Of a DNA stretch of 64,000 bases, positions 13,035 to 22,099 are shown in pieces; position 1 is the stretch's first letter; each line of letters starts with the position of its first letter. This DNA is from Bifidobacterium italicum. Lineage in GTDB: Bacteria > Actinomycetota > Actinomycetes > Actinomycetales > Bifidobacteriaceae. Under the pieces are notes generated by a model that was given only the letters and a program-made list of their open reading frames with translations, made no database searches and was not told where the DNA came from. Both the position numbers and the translations under genes were made by a program. The DNA lies in NCBI RefSeq assembly GCF_002286915.1, contig NZ_MVOG01000009.1, positions 18,859 through 82,858 on the forward strand. Reading direction: 5' to 3'.

Positions 13035-14357
13035 TTATTCGACCACGGAGAGGCCGGAATCCTTCAGTGTCGAGACGGATGCAGACTGGGCCGCATCGAA
13101 GACGGCGGAGACCTTGCCGGTGCCGCTGGCGGCCTTCGAAGCCGCTTCCTGCATGGACGCCCCGACCGAGGCGAAGCCCGGGATGTAAGCGAAGTTGTTC
13201 ATGTTCGCGTTCGCGTCGGCGAACTCCTTCATCACGTCTTGCCCACCGTAGAATTCGGACCATGCGGCCGGGGTCTTCGCAGTGCCGGTGGAAGCGGCGA
13301 CGATCAGACCCTGCGAGGTGAGGTCGTCAATCTGCGTGTTGAACCAGTCAAGGAACTCCATCGCCTGCGCCTTGTACTTGCAACCCTTCATGACCGCAAC
13401 ACCGGAACCGCCGTCGGGGCCGGTCTTGCCGGCGTTGTCGAACCAGTCACCGATCTGCGCGATGCGCCAATCACCCTTGCCTTTGTCCGCCATCGAATCC
13501 ATCAGCAGAGGCGCCTCCCATGCGGCACCAATCGTGCCGATGAGCTCGCCCTTCTGCAGCGAGGCATCGAATGACGGGTCCCAGCGCGGATTCGTTGAGG
13601 TGGCCTTTGCATCGATGAGCTGCTGGAAGACGTTTGCGACGGCCTTGGATCCGTCGGTCTGCGTGTCCACCTTCCACGCATCGCCTTCGACCTCATACCA
13701 CGGGCTCGACGCACCGGCGAGACCGGTAAGCATGTTGCCGGATTCATCGGCCTGGAAGGACATGATGTACTTCCCCTTCGCGGCAGCCGTCTTGGCCGCC
13801 GCGATGAGCTCATCCTGCGTCTTCGGCAGCGTGATGCCGAGCTCGTCAAAAGCGGTCTTGTTGTAGTAGTAGACGAGCGGGCCGGTGTCCTGCGGCAGAC
13901 CGAAGGTCTTGCCGCCGATCTGCATCTGCTCGAACGGACCCTGCGCGAAATCCTTGCTGTATTGCTCGGCCTCGGAGGTGACATCCTCCATGATGCCCTT
14001 CATGTAGGCCTCCGGCAGCTCGGAGTAGCCAAGCTGCGCGAGATCCGGGGCGTTGCCCGCCTTGACATCGGTCTCCAGCTTCGTGATCATGTCCGACGCG
14101 TTTCCGTTAAACTGCGTGGCCTTGACCTGAATGTTCGGGTGGTCCTTGTTCCAGCGCGCGACAATCTCATCGACCGGTGTCATGCCCGGCTTGTTCGGCA
14201 GGCGGTGAAGATAGGTGATTGTCACCTTCTGATTCGGGTCCGCCTGCTCGGTGTCCCCGGTTTTTGCACCTGAGGCTCCGCCACCGCAACCGGAAAGCGC
14301 CATGCATAGCGCAGCGACCGCTGCGCCTCCCGCCATCAACAACCGATTCCGCTTCAT
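13035..14357 (-). CDS. GNB/LNB solute-binding lipoprotein (GL-BP type)
   Basis: The 440-residue product is a family-1 sugar-binding lipoprotein. The leader MKRNRLLMAGG ends in lipobox LSGC with Cys24. The mature part shows binding-protein features such as LETDVKAGNAPDLAQLGYSE, FGLPQDTGPLVYYYNK and GTIGAAWEAPLL. It captures GNB/LNB outside the membrane and delivers them to the two permeases. GAAGGAG precedes the ATG. It is the first gene of the minus-strand operon and is divergent from the beta-helix gene. Confidence 0.92.
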   Translation of the reverse strand: MKRNRLLMAGGAAVAALCMALSGCGGGASGAKTGDTEQADPNQKVTITYLHRLPNKPGMTPVDEIVARWNKDHPNIQVKATQFNGNASDMITKLETDVKAGNAPDLAQLGYSELPEAYMKGIMEDVTSEAEQYSKDFAQGPFEQMQIGGKTFGLPQDTGPLVYYYNKTAFDELGITLPKTQDELIAAAKTAAAKGKYIMSFQADESGNMLTGLAGASSPWYEVEGDAWKVDTQTDGSKAVANVFQQLIDAKATSTNPRWDPSFDASLQKGELIGTIGAAWEAPLLMDSMADKGKGDWRIAQIGDWFDNAGKTGPDGGSGVAVMKGCKYKAQAMEFLDWFNTQIDDLTSQGLIVAASTGTAKTPAAWSEFYGGQDVMKEFADANANMNNFAYIPGFASVGASMQEAASKAASGTGKVSAVFDAAQSASVSTLKDSGLSVVE

Positions 14358-14460
14358 AATCCCTGCACTCCTTCGTGATCAGGCGGATGGGCGTTTGGTT
14401 CACCCACCCGATTGGTTTCCTGAAGTTGCACCGCCACTTCCACCAGTGGTGATGACCTTC

Positions 14461-14489
14461 ACGATACCGAGCATCGTCTTTTTTGTCAA
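14461..14489 (-). promoter_or_regulatory. Promoter of the GNB/LNB operon
   Basis: On the minus strand a perfect TTGACA (14489-14484) is followed after 17 bases by TATCGT (14466-14461). Transcription would start near 14454, giving a leader of about 97 bases before the binding-protein ATG. It is the best minus-strand promoter match in the 320-base divergent region. Confidence 0.65.
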
Positions 14490-14522
14490 CTTCACTTACT
14501 TTTTAGTTCTCCAAGAGCATAA

Positions 14523-14562
14523 TAGGCTTGAAAACGTTGATATTTCAGCGCTTTCAAGCCTA
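14523..14562. promoter_or_regulatory. 40-base near-perfect dyad, candidate operator
   Basis: The arms TAGGCTTGAAA and TTTCAAGCCTA are perfect inverted repeats around an 18-base centre that is itself nearly palindromic, with three mismatched pairs over the 40 bases. It lies between the divergent binding-protein and beta-helix genes and covers plausible -35/-10 sequences for the plus-strand gene. The NagR-type repressor encoded at 16387 is the obvious candidate ligand; this is inference. Confidence 0.55.
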
Positions 14563-14677
14563 AAACTATATTGTCAACCCACTGTTCAAATGGTGTAAAG
14601 TAAGCAATAGCGTTTTCTACGAGTCGCAGCTCGCCAATGACGGCAGGCGGCGATTCCCATCCCACGAAAGGCCCGTT

Positions 14678-16159
14678 ATGACCCACTACTTCATCTCCTC
14701 CACCCACGGCGACGACATGTGCGACGGACGGACGCCCACGACCGCCTGGCGCACGCTCTCAAAAGCCGGAACGATAGCCTTCCAGCCCGGCGACGCACTG
14801 TTGCTCGAACGCGGCGCGCATTTCGCGGGCGAGTCACTGCACCTGCACGGCGTCATCGGCGCCCCCGATGCTCCGGTGACGATCGGCTGCTACGGAGCCG
14901 AAGACGCGTCGTTGCCGCTCATCGCGTGCGACGGCAACGGACGATGGTTCGAGGATTATCGCGCGCCGATCGGCGGTCTGCCGCACCGCAATCGCGGCGA
15001 AGTCTCCACGGCCGTGCTGCTGCGCGACTGCTCATACGTCCACATGCGCGACCTCGAGATCACCAACCGACGCATCGACGACTCCGACGACCATGCCTTC
15101 AACGACCTCGAAGTGATGGATCGCACCGGCGTCGCCGTCATCGCCGAGAACGGCGGCACGTCGCGCGGTATCAGGCTGGAGCGGCTGTACATCCACGACG
15201 TGAACGGCAACATCTACGACAAGCACATGGCCAACGGCGGCATACAGATCATCGCGCACTTCCCTGAGGACGCCTCGACGATCGAGACGAACATCGCACG
15301 CTTCGACGACCTGCGCATCGCCGACAACGTCGTGCGCGACACGAGCCGCTGGGGCATCGCCGTCGGCTACACCGCCTATCTCAATCTCATCGACCACGGC
15401 GGACGCGACACCGACGGCAACTGGGACAATACCTTCGACTACGGCGACGGCACGATCGACGACGCGACGATACGCCGATACGGCGCGACGAATGTCGTCG
15501 TCGAAGGCAACCTCGTGGAACGCGCCGGCGGCGACGCGATCACCGTCATGTACTGCGACCGTCCGCTCGTACAGCGCAACGTCTCGCGTGAGGCAGCCGT
15601 CGACATCCGTGACGACGTCTACACAGCGACGACGAACGATCGAGTCGCCGCCGCGATCTGGCCATGGCGATGCAAGAACGCCCTCTTCGAGTACAACGAG
15701 GCGTATGACACGCTCAATGCGGATCACGGCAACGGCGACGGCCAGGCGTGGGACGCCGACTTCGGCGACGGCACCGAGTACCGATACAACTACTCACGCA
15801 ACAATTCGGGCGGATGCATCATGTTCTGTAACGAGAAGGCCGTCAACTCGCTGTTCTACTGCAACGTCTCCGAACGCGACCTGATGGGCGCGATCGACAT
15901 CCCGCGCAACCCGGACGCGGCGGTCACCGGCAACGTCTTCATCATCGCCGACGGCGCCGATCCGCTGCGCCTCGACCGCGCGGACGGCGCCGCCATCATC
16001 GAGGGCAACACCTTCATCCACACCGGGTCCGCGCCACGATGCACCGACTGGCACCCCCATGGCTCGCAAGTCGAATACGCCGGCAACGTCTACATCGGCT
16101 TTTCCACCATTCCCGAGGAGGAGCAGGGCGACGACCCCCAAGCGCCCAAACGGCGCTAA
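14678..16159 (+). CDS. Cytoplasmic right-handed beta-helix protein, possibly GH136-like glycosidase
   Basis: The 493-residue product has no signal peptide or membrane segment. It contains repeated beta-helix coils such as VVVEGNLVERAGGDAITVMYC, ALFEYNEAYDTLN, YRYNYSRNNSGGCIMFC and AAIIEGNTFIHTGS. The motif DGQAWDAD places Asp354 and Asp361 seven residues apart, the spacing reported for the catalytic pair of GH136 lacto-N-biosidase LnbX. GAAAGG precedes the ATG. It is divergent from the GNB/LNB importer and followed by the NagR-type gene, so it probably acts on an imported glycan or its breakdown product. The beta-helix fold is clear; the GH136 link and substrate are inference, and it could instead be a lyase or epimerase of another beta-helix family. 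Confidence 0.7.
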   Translation: MTHYFISSTHGDDMCDGRTPTTAWRTLSKAGTIAFQPGDALLLERGAHFAGESLHLHGVIGAPDAPVTIGCYGAEDASLPLIACDGNGRWFEDYRAPIGGLPHRNRGEVSTAVLLRDCSYVHMRDLEITNRRIDDSDDHAFNDLEVMDRTGVAVIAENGGTSRGIRLERLYIHDVNGNIYDKHMANGGIQIIAHFPEDASTIETNIARFDDLRIADNVVRDTSRWGIAVGYTAYLNLIDHGGRDTDGNWDNTFDYGDGTIDDATIRRYGATNVVVEGNLVERAGGDAITVMYCDRPLVQRNVSREAAVDIRDDVYTATTNDRVAAAIWPWRCKNALFEYNEAYDTLNADHGNGDGQAWDADFGDGTEYRYNYSRNNSGGCIMFCNEKAVNSLFYCNVSERDLMGAIDIPRNPDAAVTGNVFIIADGADPLRLDRADGAAIIEGNTFIHTGSAPRCTDWHPHGSQVEYAGNVYIGFSTIPEEEQGDDPQAPKRR

Positions 16160-16268
16160 GCGACGACAACCCATCGAAGGCACCCTGACAATAACTCCAT
16201 TCATCGCAGAGAGATCAAAGGACATCGTGTTCAAAGACCAATCCACGAGGCAGTTTTCACCAGAGCGT

Positions 16269-16312
16269 AATTATGTATACTTGATTGACATAATGTCTAC
16301 GCATCGTTAATC
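16269..16312 (+). promoter_or_regulatory. Promoter with overlapping dyad upstream of nagR
   Basis: TTGACA (16284-16289) is followed after 17 bases by TAATCT (16307-16312), about 75 bases before the nagR start. The inverted repeat ATTATGT-N11-ACATAAT (16269-16293) overlaps the -35 box, suggesting repressor control and perhaps autoregulation. Confidence 0.5.
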
Positions 16313-16386
16313 TAGGTATCGTCGCCCATTGGCGCTGGTAGAACCTTGATGTATCGTATCGCACTATTTGAGGGTAAGGAGTAGCG

Positions 16387-17553
16387 ATGATCGGCCCATC
16401 ATTCGAACGTATTCCGACGAACATGAACACCAAAACCGTACCTTCCGATATCCGGGCACGTAATATCATGGCCGTCTTCAACCTGCTGTTCCCCGCCGCA
16501 ACCGTCTCACGCAGCGAACTTGGACGCACACTCGGGCTGTCCCGCATGGCCGCCACCGATGTGACCGGCGAGATGCTCGACAATCACATCATCCGCGAAG
16601 TCGGCGAAGACACGCGTACCGGCCGCGGCAAGCGTTCAGTCATGCTTGCAATCGATACCGCTTTCTGGCGCATCATCACGATCGACCTGTCGCAGCAGTA
16701 TCTGCTCCAAGGCGCACTCGTCGATCTCGGCGGCCGCATCATTGAGCGCATGGAGACACCAATAGAGGACTGCGCCAACATCTCGATCGCACTGATCGCC
16801 GAACTTGCACGGAAGCTGATGGCCGTATCCTCGCAGCCGATCCTCGGATTGGGGGTCGCCGTCCCCGGAGTCGTCAACCATGAGGGCACCGTCGTCGATG
16901 CCGTGCAGCTCGGATGGAAGGACGTGCCGCTGCATGACGAGCTGCGCGACATGCTTGACCTGCCGGTACTCGTCGGCAACGCAACGAACGCGGCCCTTGT
17001 CGCGGAACGGTTCTTTGGTGAAGGCGGCGCCGATTCCATGCTCATCCGCATTGGCGCCGGCGTAGGTGCAAGCTTATGCATCAATGGTGAGATCGTGGAC
17101 GGGGCGACCTGTATGGCCGGCGAAATCGGCCATGTCGTCGTCGACCCGGAGGGTCCAGGCTGCGCGTGCGGCAAACGCGGCTGCCTTGAGGCATATCTTT
17201 CGACGAACAATCTATACGCTCAGATCGCCAGCGATCCCGCGCACCGCACCGAAATCCTCACCGGCGCCGGACAGCTGCTCGGCCGCGTCATGGCGATGCC
17301 GCTCGGACTGCTCAACCTGCACGACGTGACGGTCGACGCCCCCGCGGACATCGCTGGCGAGACTTTCATTCATGCGATGGGCGGCGAATTGAGCGCCGCG
17401 TTGAACACCCAGTATATGACGATCCCGTTGCTGCATCGCTGCCAGGTGGGACCAAACGCATCCCTGCGGGGTCAAGCCATCAGCGTATTGCGGCGCCTCG
17501 TTCCACATATCCGCCAACTATCCACCCGTATGCATACCGCACACGACGAGTGA
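16387..17553 (+). CDS. nagR: ROK-family transcriptional repressor, NagR type
   Basis: The 388-residue product has an N-terminal winged helix (about residues 30-85: TVSRSELGRTLGLSRMAATDVTGEML) and a ROK sugar-binding domain (about 95-380). The ROK zinc site CACGKRGCLEAYLS is present. No intact kinase phosphate loop is obvious, as usual for regulators. AAGGAG precedes the ATG. It heads the kinase-nagB-nagA genes and lies beside the GNB/LNB operon, the arrangement in which NagR controls GlcNAc and LNB use in other bifidobacteria. The effector is likely an amino-sugar intermediate. Confidence 0.82.
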   Translation: MIGPSFERIPTNMNTKTVPSDIRARNIMAVFNLLFPAATVSRSELGRTLGLSRMAATDVTGEMLDNHIIREVGEDTRTGRGKRSVMLAIDTAFWRIITIDLSQQYLLQGALVDLGGRIIERMETPIEDCANISIALIAELARKLMAVSSQPILGLGVAVPGVVNHEGTVVDAVQLGWKDVPLHDELRDMLDLPVLVGNATNAALVAERFFGEGGADSMLIRIGAGVGASLCINGEIVDGATCMAGEIGHVVVDPEGPGCACGKRGCLEAYLSTNNLYAQIASDPAHRTEILTGAGQLLGRVMAMPLGLLNLHDVTVDAPADIAGETFIHAMGGELSAALNTQYMTIPLLHRCQVGPNASLRGQAISVLRRLVPHIRQLSTRMHTAHDE

Positions 17554-17594
17554 GGAAGCGCCTCACTCCCCTCATCCACAACAAAGGAGTTGTC

Positions 17595-18575
17595 ATGACA
17601 GGTTCCCCGAACACCCCGCCGTCGCTCATCGGCATCGACGTGGGAGGCACGAAGATCGCGGGCATCGCGATCGCGGTGCCGGACCCCTCGGGATTCGGCG
17701 ATGTACACGTCCTTGCACAGTCCAACCGCCCGGCGCGCCGCGGAGCCGACGCGCTCGTCGCCGACACTATCGTCATCATCGATGAACTTATAGCGCAGCT
17801 TCCCTCCAATGCCGGCGATGTTTGCGCGATAGGCATCGGCACGCCGGGCACCGTGGACGGCTCGACCGGCGATGTGCGCGATATCGCGAATCTGTCTATC
17901 GACTACGTGCCTCTTGCGAGTGCCGTGCGCGAACACTTCCAGCTGCCGACGGTCGTTGAGAACGACGTCAACGCGGCCGCGGTCGGCGCGGCACGTCTCG
18001 TCGAGGCCGGCGCCGCGGACAGACAGACCATCGCGTTCCTCAACCTCGGCACGGGTCTTGCAGCCGGCATCATCCGCAACGGTGGGCTTGACCATGGTTC
18101 AAGCAACACGGTCGGCGAAATCGGCCACATACCGGTCGAGCCCCACCATTGGCTCTGCGCCTGCGGACAGCGCGGCTGCCTCGAGACCGCCGGCAGCGGA
18201 GGCGCGGCGAAACGCCTATGGCCGTATGCGGATCCTCCGATGCCGAATATCCTTGCCGTGGCTGCCAACAACGCACACCCCCGTCACCGGCAGGCCATCG
18301 AGACCCGCGACACGATCATCACCGCGGTTGCAGACACGATCGATGTGCTTGCCCTGACCGTCGACCCGGATGTCATCATTATTGGCGGCGGCATGGCCCG
18401 AACCGGCGCGCCACTGCTCGATGCAATCCGGACGGAGCTGCGCCGCCGGGGCCAGAACAGCGGATTCATCCACGCTCTCAATCTGCCGGCGCGTCTGCGC
18501 CTTGCGCCGACCGAACTGCCGGTGGGTGCGATAGGGGCGGCCCTCACCGCCCAATCTCTGCCGACTGGCGCATAA
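17595..18575 (+). CDS. ROK-family sugar kinase (possible GlcNAc kinase)
   Basis: The 326-residue product starts with the ATP phosphate loop GIDVGGTKIAGIAI and has VVENDVNAAAVGAARLV (catalytic Asp in END) and the ROK zinc motif CACGQRGCLETAGSGGA. No DNA-binding domain is present, so it is an enzyme. Genomic position between nagR and nagB favours N-acetylglucosamine as substrate, which would yield GlcNAc-6-P for NagA; glucose or another hexose is also possible. The ATG at 17595 follows AAAGGAG; upstream frame extension into nagR is unlikely. Confidence 0.8.
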   Translation: MTGSPNTPPSLIGIDVGGTKIAGIAIAVPDPSGFGDVHVLAQSNRPARRGADALVADTIVIIDELIAQLPSNAGDVCAIGIGTPGTVDGSTGDVRDIANLSIDYVPLASAVREHFQLPTVVENDVNAAAVGAARLVEAGAADRQTIAFLNLGTGLAAGIIRNGGLDHGSSNTVGEIGHIPVEPHHWLCACGQRGCLETAGSGGAAKRLWPYADPPMPNILAVAANNAHPRHRQAIETRDTIITAVADTIDVLALTVDPDVIIIGGGMARTGAPLLDAIRTELRRRGQNSGFIHALNLPARLRLAPTELPVGAIGAALTAQSLPTGA

Positions 18576-18743
18576 CACACACCCTCCTCCGGCTGTGCCG
18601 TCCGTCATGATACCCCCGGACGCCCGGCATCATGGCCGCAGCCATACACATCCGTTGCCATCGCTCTGCGGCCCTCGGCGTTGACACGACCATCCATCCA
18701 ACGAACACAATAAACAGCACCAATCAAACAAAGGAGCGTCATC

Positions 18744-19532
18744 ATGACGGAGATCATCATCACGGAGTCCCAGCAGCAGGCGGGCGCGATCTACGCGAAG
18801 TGCGTGGCCGACCTCATCGAACGCAAGCCGGACTGCGTGCTCGGCCTTGCAACCGGATCAAGTCCGCTCGCCGCCTACCGCGAACTCGCGAAGACAATCC
18901 ACGAACGCGGCCTCGACGTCTCGCGGGTGCGTGGCTTTTCGCTCGACGAGTACGCGGGCCTCGACCCGAGGCATCCGGAGTCGTATCACAGCGTCATCGA
19001 GCGCACCGTCGTCGAGCCGCTCGGCCTCGACCCGGAGCTCGTGCATGTGCCGAACGGCGATCTCGCGACGATCGAGCATGCCGGCGCGGCCTACGACGCG
19101 GCCATCGAAGCGGCCGGCGGCATCGACGTGCAGATCCTCGGCATCGGCACCGACGGTCATATCGGCTTCAACGAGCCGGGATCGTCGCTCGCCTCGGGCA
19201 CGCGCATCAAGACGCTCACCGAACAGACGCGCATCGACAACGCGCGCTTCTTCGACGGCGACGTCGATCAGGTGCCGACGCACTGCATCACACAGGGCAT
19301 CGGCACGATCATGAAGGTGCGCCATCTCGTGCTGCTCGCGTTCGGCGACGGCAAGGCCGAGGCGATCGCCGAGACGGTCGAGGGCGGCGTCTCGTCGTTC
19401 TGCCCGGCGAGCGCGCTGCAGCTGCACCCGCACGCGACCGTCATCGTCGACGAGCAGGCGGCGGCGCGACTGCGCAACAAGGACTACTACCGTTACGCGT
19501 ACATGCACAAGCCGTCATGGCAGGGCATCTGA
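18744..19532 (+). CDS. nagB: Glucosamine-6-phosphate deaminase
   Basis: The 262-residue product is a standard NagB. It shows VLGLATGSSPLAAYREL, the catalytic-region FSLDEYAGL, and GIGTDGHIGFNEPGSS with the active-site Asp-Gly-His. It converts GlcN-6-P to Fru-6-P and ammonia for the bifid shunt. AAAGGAG precedes the ATG. A 168-base gap separates it from the kinase gene and holds a TTGACA at about 18682, so it may have its own weak promoter. Confidence 0.95.
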   Translation: MTEIIITESQQQAGAIYAKCVADLIERKPDCVLGLATGSSPLAAYRELAKTIHERGLDVSRVRGFSLDEYAGLDPRHPESYHSVIERTVVEPLGLDPELVHVPNGDLATIEHAGAAYDAAIEAAGGIDVQILGIGTDGHIGFNEPGSSLASGTRIKTLTEQTRIDNARFFDGDVDQVPTHCITQGIGTIMKVRHLVLLAFGDGKAEAIAETVEGGVSSFCPASALQLHPHATVIVDEQAAARLRNKDYYRYAYMHKPSWQGI

Positions 19533-19581
19533 GGGCGCCCGCGCCTGCCAGCCGACCATGCGGAACACGGAGATGACGATC

Positions 19582-20871
19582 ATGCATCAGGACAGCGCAT
19601 CAGCACTTCCCAGTATCCCGACGGCAACACGCGAACGCGCCGCGGTCGCCGAACAAATCGCACGTTCCTTCACCCGTCCGCCTGAAACCTTCGGCATCGT
19701 CAACGCCACGCGCATCGACGCACGCGGCATCGTCCCCGACAGCTGGGTCATCTGCTCGGACGGCGTCATCGTCGATGAAGGCACGACGACGTCGGATTTC
19801 ACGACGGCCGCCGCACGGTATCACGTCGGGGGTGCGTCCCGCATCGACGCGCACGGCATGCTGCTGACGCCGGGATACGTGGACATCCATGCGCACGGCG
19901 CATGGGGCATGTCCTTCGACGACGGCGCCGACGGCATCCGCATCGCGCGCGCCGGCCATATGATGCACGGCACGACGCGGCAGGTCTGCAGCCTCATCAC
20001 GAATCCCTTCGACGTCATGGCCGCGAACCTGCGCAATGTGCGCGACGCGATGCGCGAGCGACCTGACATCCTCGGCGCGCATCTGGAGGGTCCGTTCCTC
20101 TCGCCGCTGCACAAGGGCGCGCATGATCCCGCGTGCCTGTGCGACCCGACGCCGGAGCATGTCGAGACATTGCTCGACGCCGCCGACGGCTGCCTGCGGC
20201 AGATCACGAGCGCGCCGGAGCTGCCGCACGCGATGCGGGCGATCGGCATGTTCGCGAACGCCGGCGTCGTCGCGGCCGTCGGACACACCGACGCCGACTA
20301 CATGACGGCCGTGCGCGCCTTCGACGCCGGCGCACGACTGATGACGCATCTGTTCAATGCGATGCCGTCGCTGCACCATCGCAAGCCAGGACCGATCCCG
20401 GCGGCCGTCGAGGATCCGCGCGTCGCGATCGAACTGATCAACGACGGCTTCCATGTGCAGGACCCGGTGCTGCGCATGGCGCTCGGCTTCGCACCGCGCC
20501 GCACCGTCTTCGTCACCGACGCGATGGCGGCGACCGATTGCCCGGACGGCGCCTACAAACTCGGCGGACTGGATGTGCGGGTCGTCGGCGGCCACGCCCG
20601 TCTCGTCTCGAACGGCGCGATCGCCGGGTCGACGCTGCTGCTCGAGGGCGCCGTGCAACGTGCGGTGCTCGAGCTGGGCATGGCGCCGGCCGACGCCGTC
20701 GCGGCGGCGACGCTCGTCCCGGCGCAGGTCTTCGGCTTCGACCGTCCGAACGCCGTCACCGATGCGCCGCTCGGCCTGATATGCCGTGGCTATGCGGCCG
20801 ACGTGCTGCTGCTCGACCCCGCCGACTGGGCGGTCCGGCACGTCTGGTGCGCCGGACGCCGGCAACGGTAG
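19582..20871 (+). CDS. nagA: N-acetylglucosamine-6-phosphate deacetylase
   Basis: The 429-residue amidohydrolase has PGYVDIHAHGAWG (metal-binding His pair), LEGPFLSPLHKGAHDP, AVGHTDADY, THLFNAM and VTDAMAATD with the catalytic Asp. It deacetylates GlcNAc-6-P to GlcN-6-P for NagB. The ATG at 19582 is nine bases after GGAG; upstream Met codons at 19558 and 19573 lack a site. It is last in the nagR-kinase-nagB-nagA set and is followed by a terminator. Confidence 0.93.
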   Translation: MHQDSASALPSIPTATRERAAVAEQIARSFTRPPETFGIVNATRIDARGIVPDSWVICSDGVIVDEGTTTSDFTTAAARYHVGGASRIDAHGMLLTPGYVDIHAHGAWGMSFDDGADGIRIARAGHMMHGTTRQVCSLITNPFDVMAANLRNVRDAMRERPDILGAHLEGPFLSPLHKGAHDPACLCDPTPEHVETLLDAADGCLRQITSAPELPHAMRAIGMFANAGVVAAVGHTDADYMTAVRAFDAGARLMTHLFNAMPSLHHRKPGPIPAAVEDPRVAIELINDGFHVQDPVLRMALGFAPRRTVFVTDAMAATDCPDGAYKLGGLDVRVVGGHARLVSNGAIAGSTLLLEGAVQRAVLELGMAPADAVAAATLVPAQVFGFDRPNAVTDAPLGLICRGYAADVLLLDPADWAVRHVWCAGRRQR

Positions 20872-20908
20872 GCCCGCGGGTCGGGCCGCACCCGGTTCCA
20901 TAACGGGC

Positions 20909-20963
20909 ATAATGCGAAGGCCTTGCATGCAGCCGCCACGCTGCCTGCAAGGCCTTCGTTATG
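20909..20963. terminator. Terminator shared by nagA and the convergent GlsB-like gene
   Basis: A long stem pairs CATAA-CGAAGGCCTTGCA with TGCAAGGCCTTCGTTATG, with small bulges and a central GCAG/CTGC pairing. It lies between convergent genes. Confidence 0.75.
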
Positions 20964-20989
20964 CGAGGTCGGCGCCGAGGCGCGAACCG

Positions 20990-21244
20990 TCAGTCCTTGG
21001 CGGTGACCCGCATCACGATGAACGAGGTGACCAGCACCACGATGACCGCGCCAATAAGCGAGGGGAAGATCGCCATGCCGCCGAGCTGCGGCCCCCAGCT
21101 GCCGAAGATCGCCTGACCGAGCGATGAACCCACAAGACCGGCGATGATGTTGGCGATCCAACCCATCGATCCGCTGCGGTTGGTGATCGCGCCGGCGATC
21201 GCGCCGATGATCGCGCCTACGATGAGCGTCCAAATCCAATACAT
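20990..21244 (-). CDS. GlsB/YeaQ/YmgE-family small membrane protein
   Basis: The 84-residue protein has three hydrophobic, glycine-rich segments (IWTLIVGAIIGAIAGAI, ANIIAGLVGSSLGQAIFG, SLIGAVIVVLVTSFIVM). This is the typical pattern of the transglycosylase-associated GlsB family, general stress-related membrane proteins of unknown mechanism. AAGGAAG precedes the ATG. It is monocistronic. Confidence 0.88.
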   Translation of the reverse strand: MYWIWTLIVGAIIGAIAGAITNRSGSMGWIANIIAGLVGSSLGQAIFGSWGPQLGGMAIFPSLIGAVIVVLVTSFIVMRVTAKD

Positions 21245-21540
21245 AATGTGCTTCCTTTACATCTTGCCAAAGTCCCGAAAACCTTGAACTATCTTCCACA
21301 GTACGGGGCCGGGGCGCGCTTCGCCCGCAATCATGCGGTTTTCCGCTACCGCGGCAAAATCACGTAACGCTCAGGTCGGGCTGCTACACATATTGTTGCG
21401 TTCGTGGTGGCCGCAAGGACACGGATGCAACAGGCCCCATTTCGTTCGCATTTCCCATCAACCGCGGCAAAAACCGGATGCAACGAACCTTCATTGCGCC
21501 CTGCCTCCCACCGATCGCAGCGGCGCCGGATACGGACGTG
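21245..21540. other. Intergenic region without a recognised gene
   Basis: No supported gene is seen in these 296 bases. They contain two copies each of CCGCGGCAAAA and GGATGCAAC. Part serves as the upstream region of the GlsB-like gene and the downstream region of the FMN-binding lipoprotein gene. Confidence 0.5.
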
Positions 21541-22047
21541 TCAGTGCTGCTGCGGCGCCTGCCGCCCCACCTCGTCCAAAGCGGCGTTGAAGGCGTCGCT
21601 CGTCCAACTGGCGCCGGCGATCTTGTCGGCCTTCAGATCCTTGATCGGTTTGCCGGTGACGACTCCCGGCACCTCCTTGGCGAAGGCCTCCTGATGCCCG
21701 CGCGAGATGGACGTGAACGGATGTCCGACGACGCGCACATCGTGTACGAGGCCGTCGCGCACGCCGACGTACACGTCTATCGTGTCCTCGCCGACGGGGC
21801 CGCACTGCCCGATCGCCGCGTAATCGCCGTCCGCGTACGCGGCGGCCGGATCCGCGGCGATGTCATCCGCATCCGACTCCTTGTCGTCGCAACACGACTT
21901 GCCGACGGAATCGGACATCGTCTCTCCGGAATCGCCTGCGAACTCGTCATCCATCGGCCGCGCGCTGGGTTCGCCACATCCGGACAACATCATCAGACCG
22001 GGCGCCGACAGTGCCGTCAACGCCATCAGTTGCTTCGAGGTTTTCAT
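21541..22047 (-). CDS. Lipoprotein with FMN-binding-like domain
   Basis: The 168-residue product has a lipoprotein leader with lipobox LSGC (Cys24), an acidic linker with a CC pair (KSCCDDKESDADD), and a C-terminal FMN_bind-type domain. In that domain, HPFTSISRGHQEAFAKEVPG is followed by IAGASWTSDAFNAAL, where the Thr/Ser region is the kind of site to which FMN is covalently attached in relatives. It probably works in extracytoplasmic electron transfer; the partner is not encoded nearby. AAGGAAAGGG precedes the ATG. Confidence 0.75.
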   Translation of the reverse strand: MKTSKQLMALTALSAPGLMMLSGCGEPSARPMDDEFAGDSGETMSDSVGKSCCDDKESDADDIAADPAAAYADGDYAAIGQCGPVGEDTIDVYVGVRDGLVHDVRVVGHPFTSISRGHQEAFAKEVPGVVTGKPIKDLKADKIAGASWTSDAFNAALDEVGRQAPQQH

Positions 22048-22099
22048 GCCGTTCCCTTTCCTTGGATGGTTGTGGACGCCGGGCGCATGGACGCGTTCA

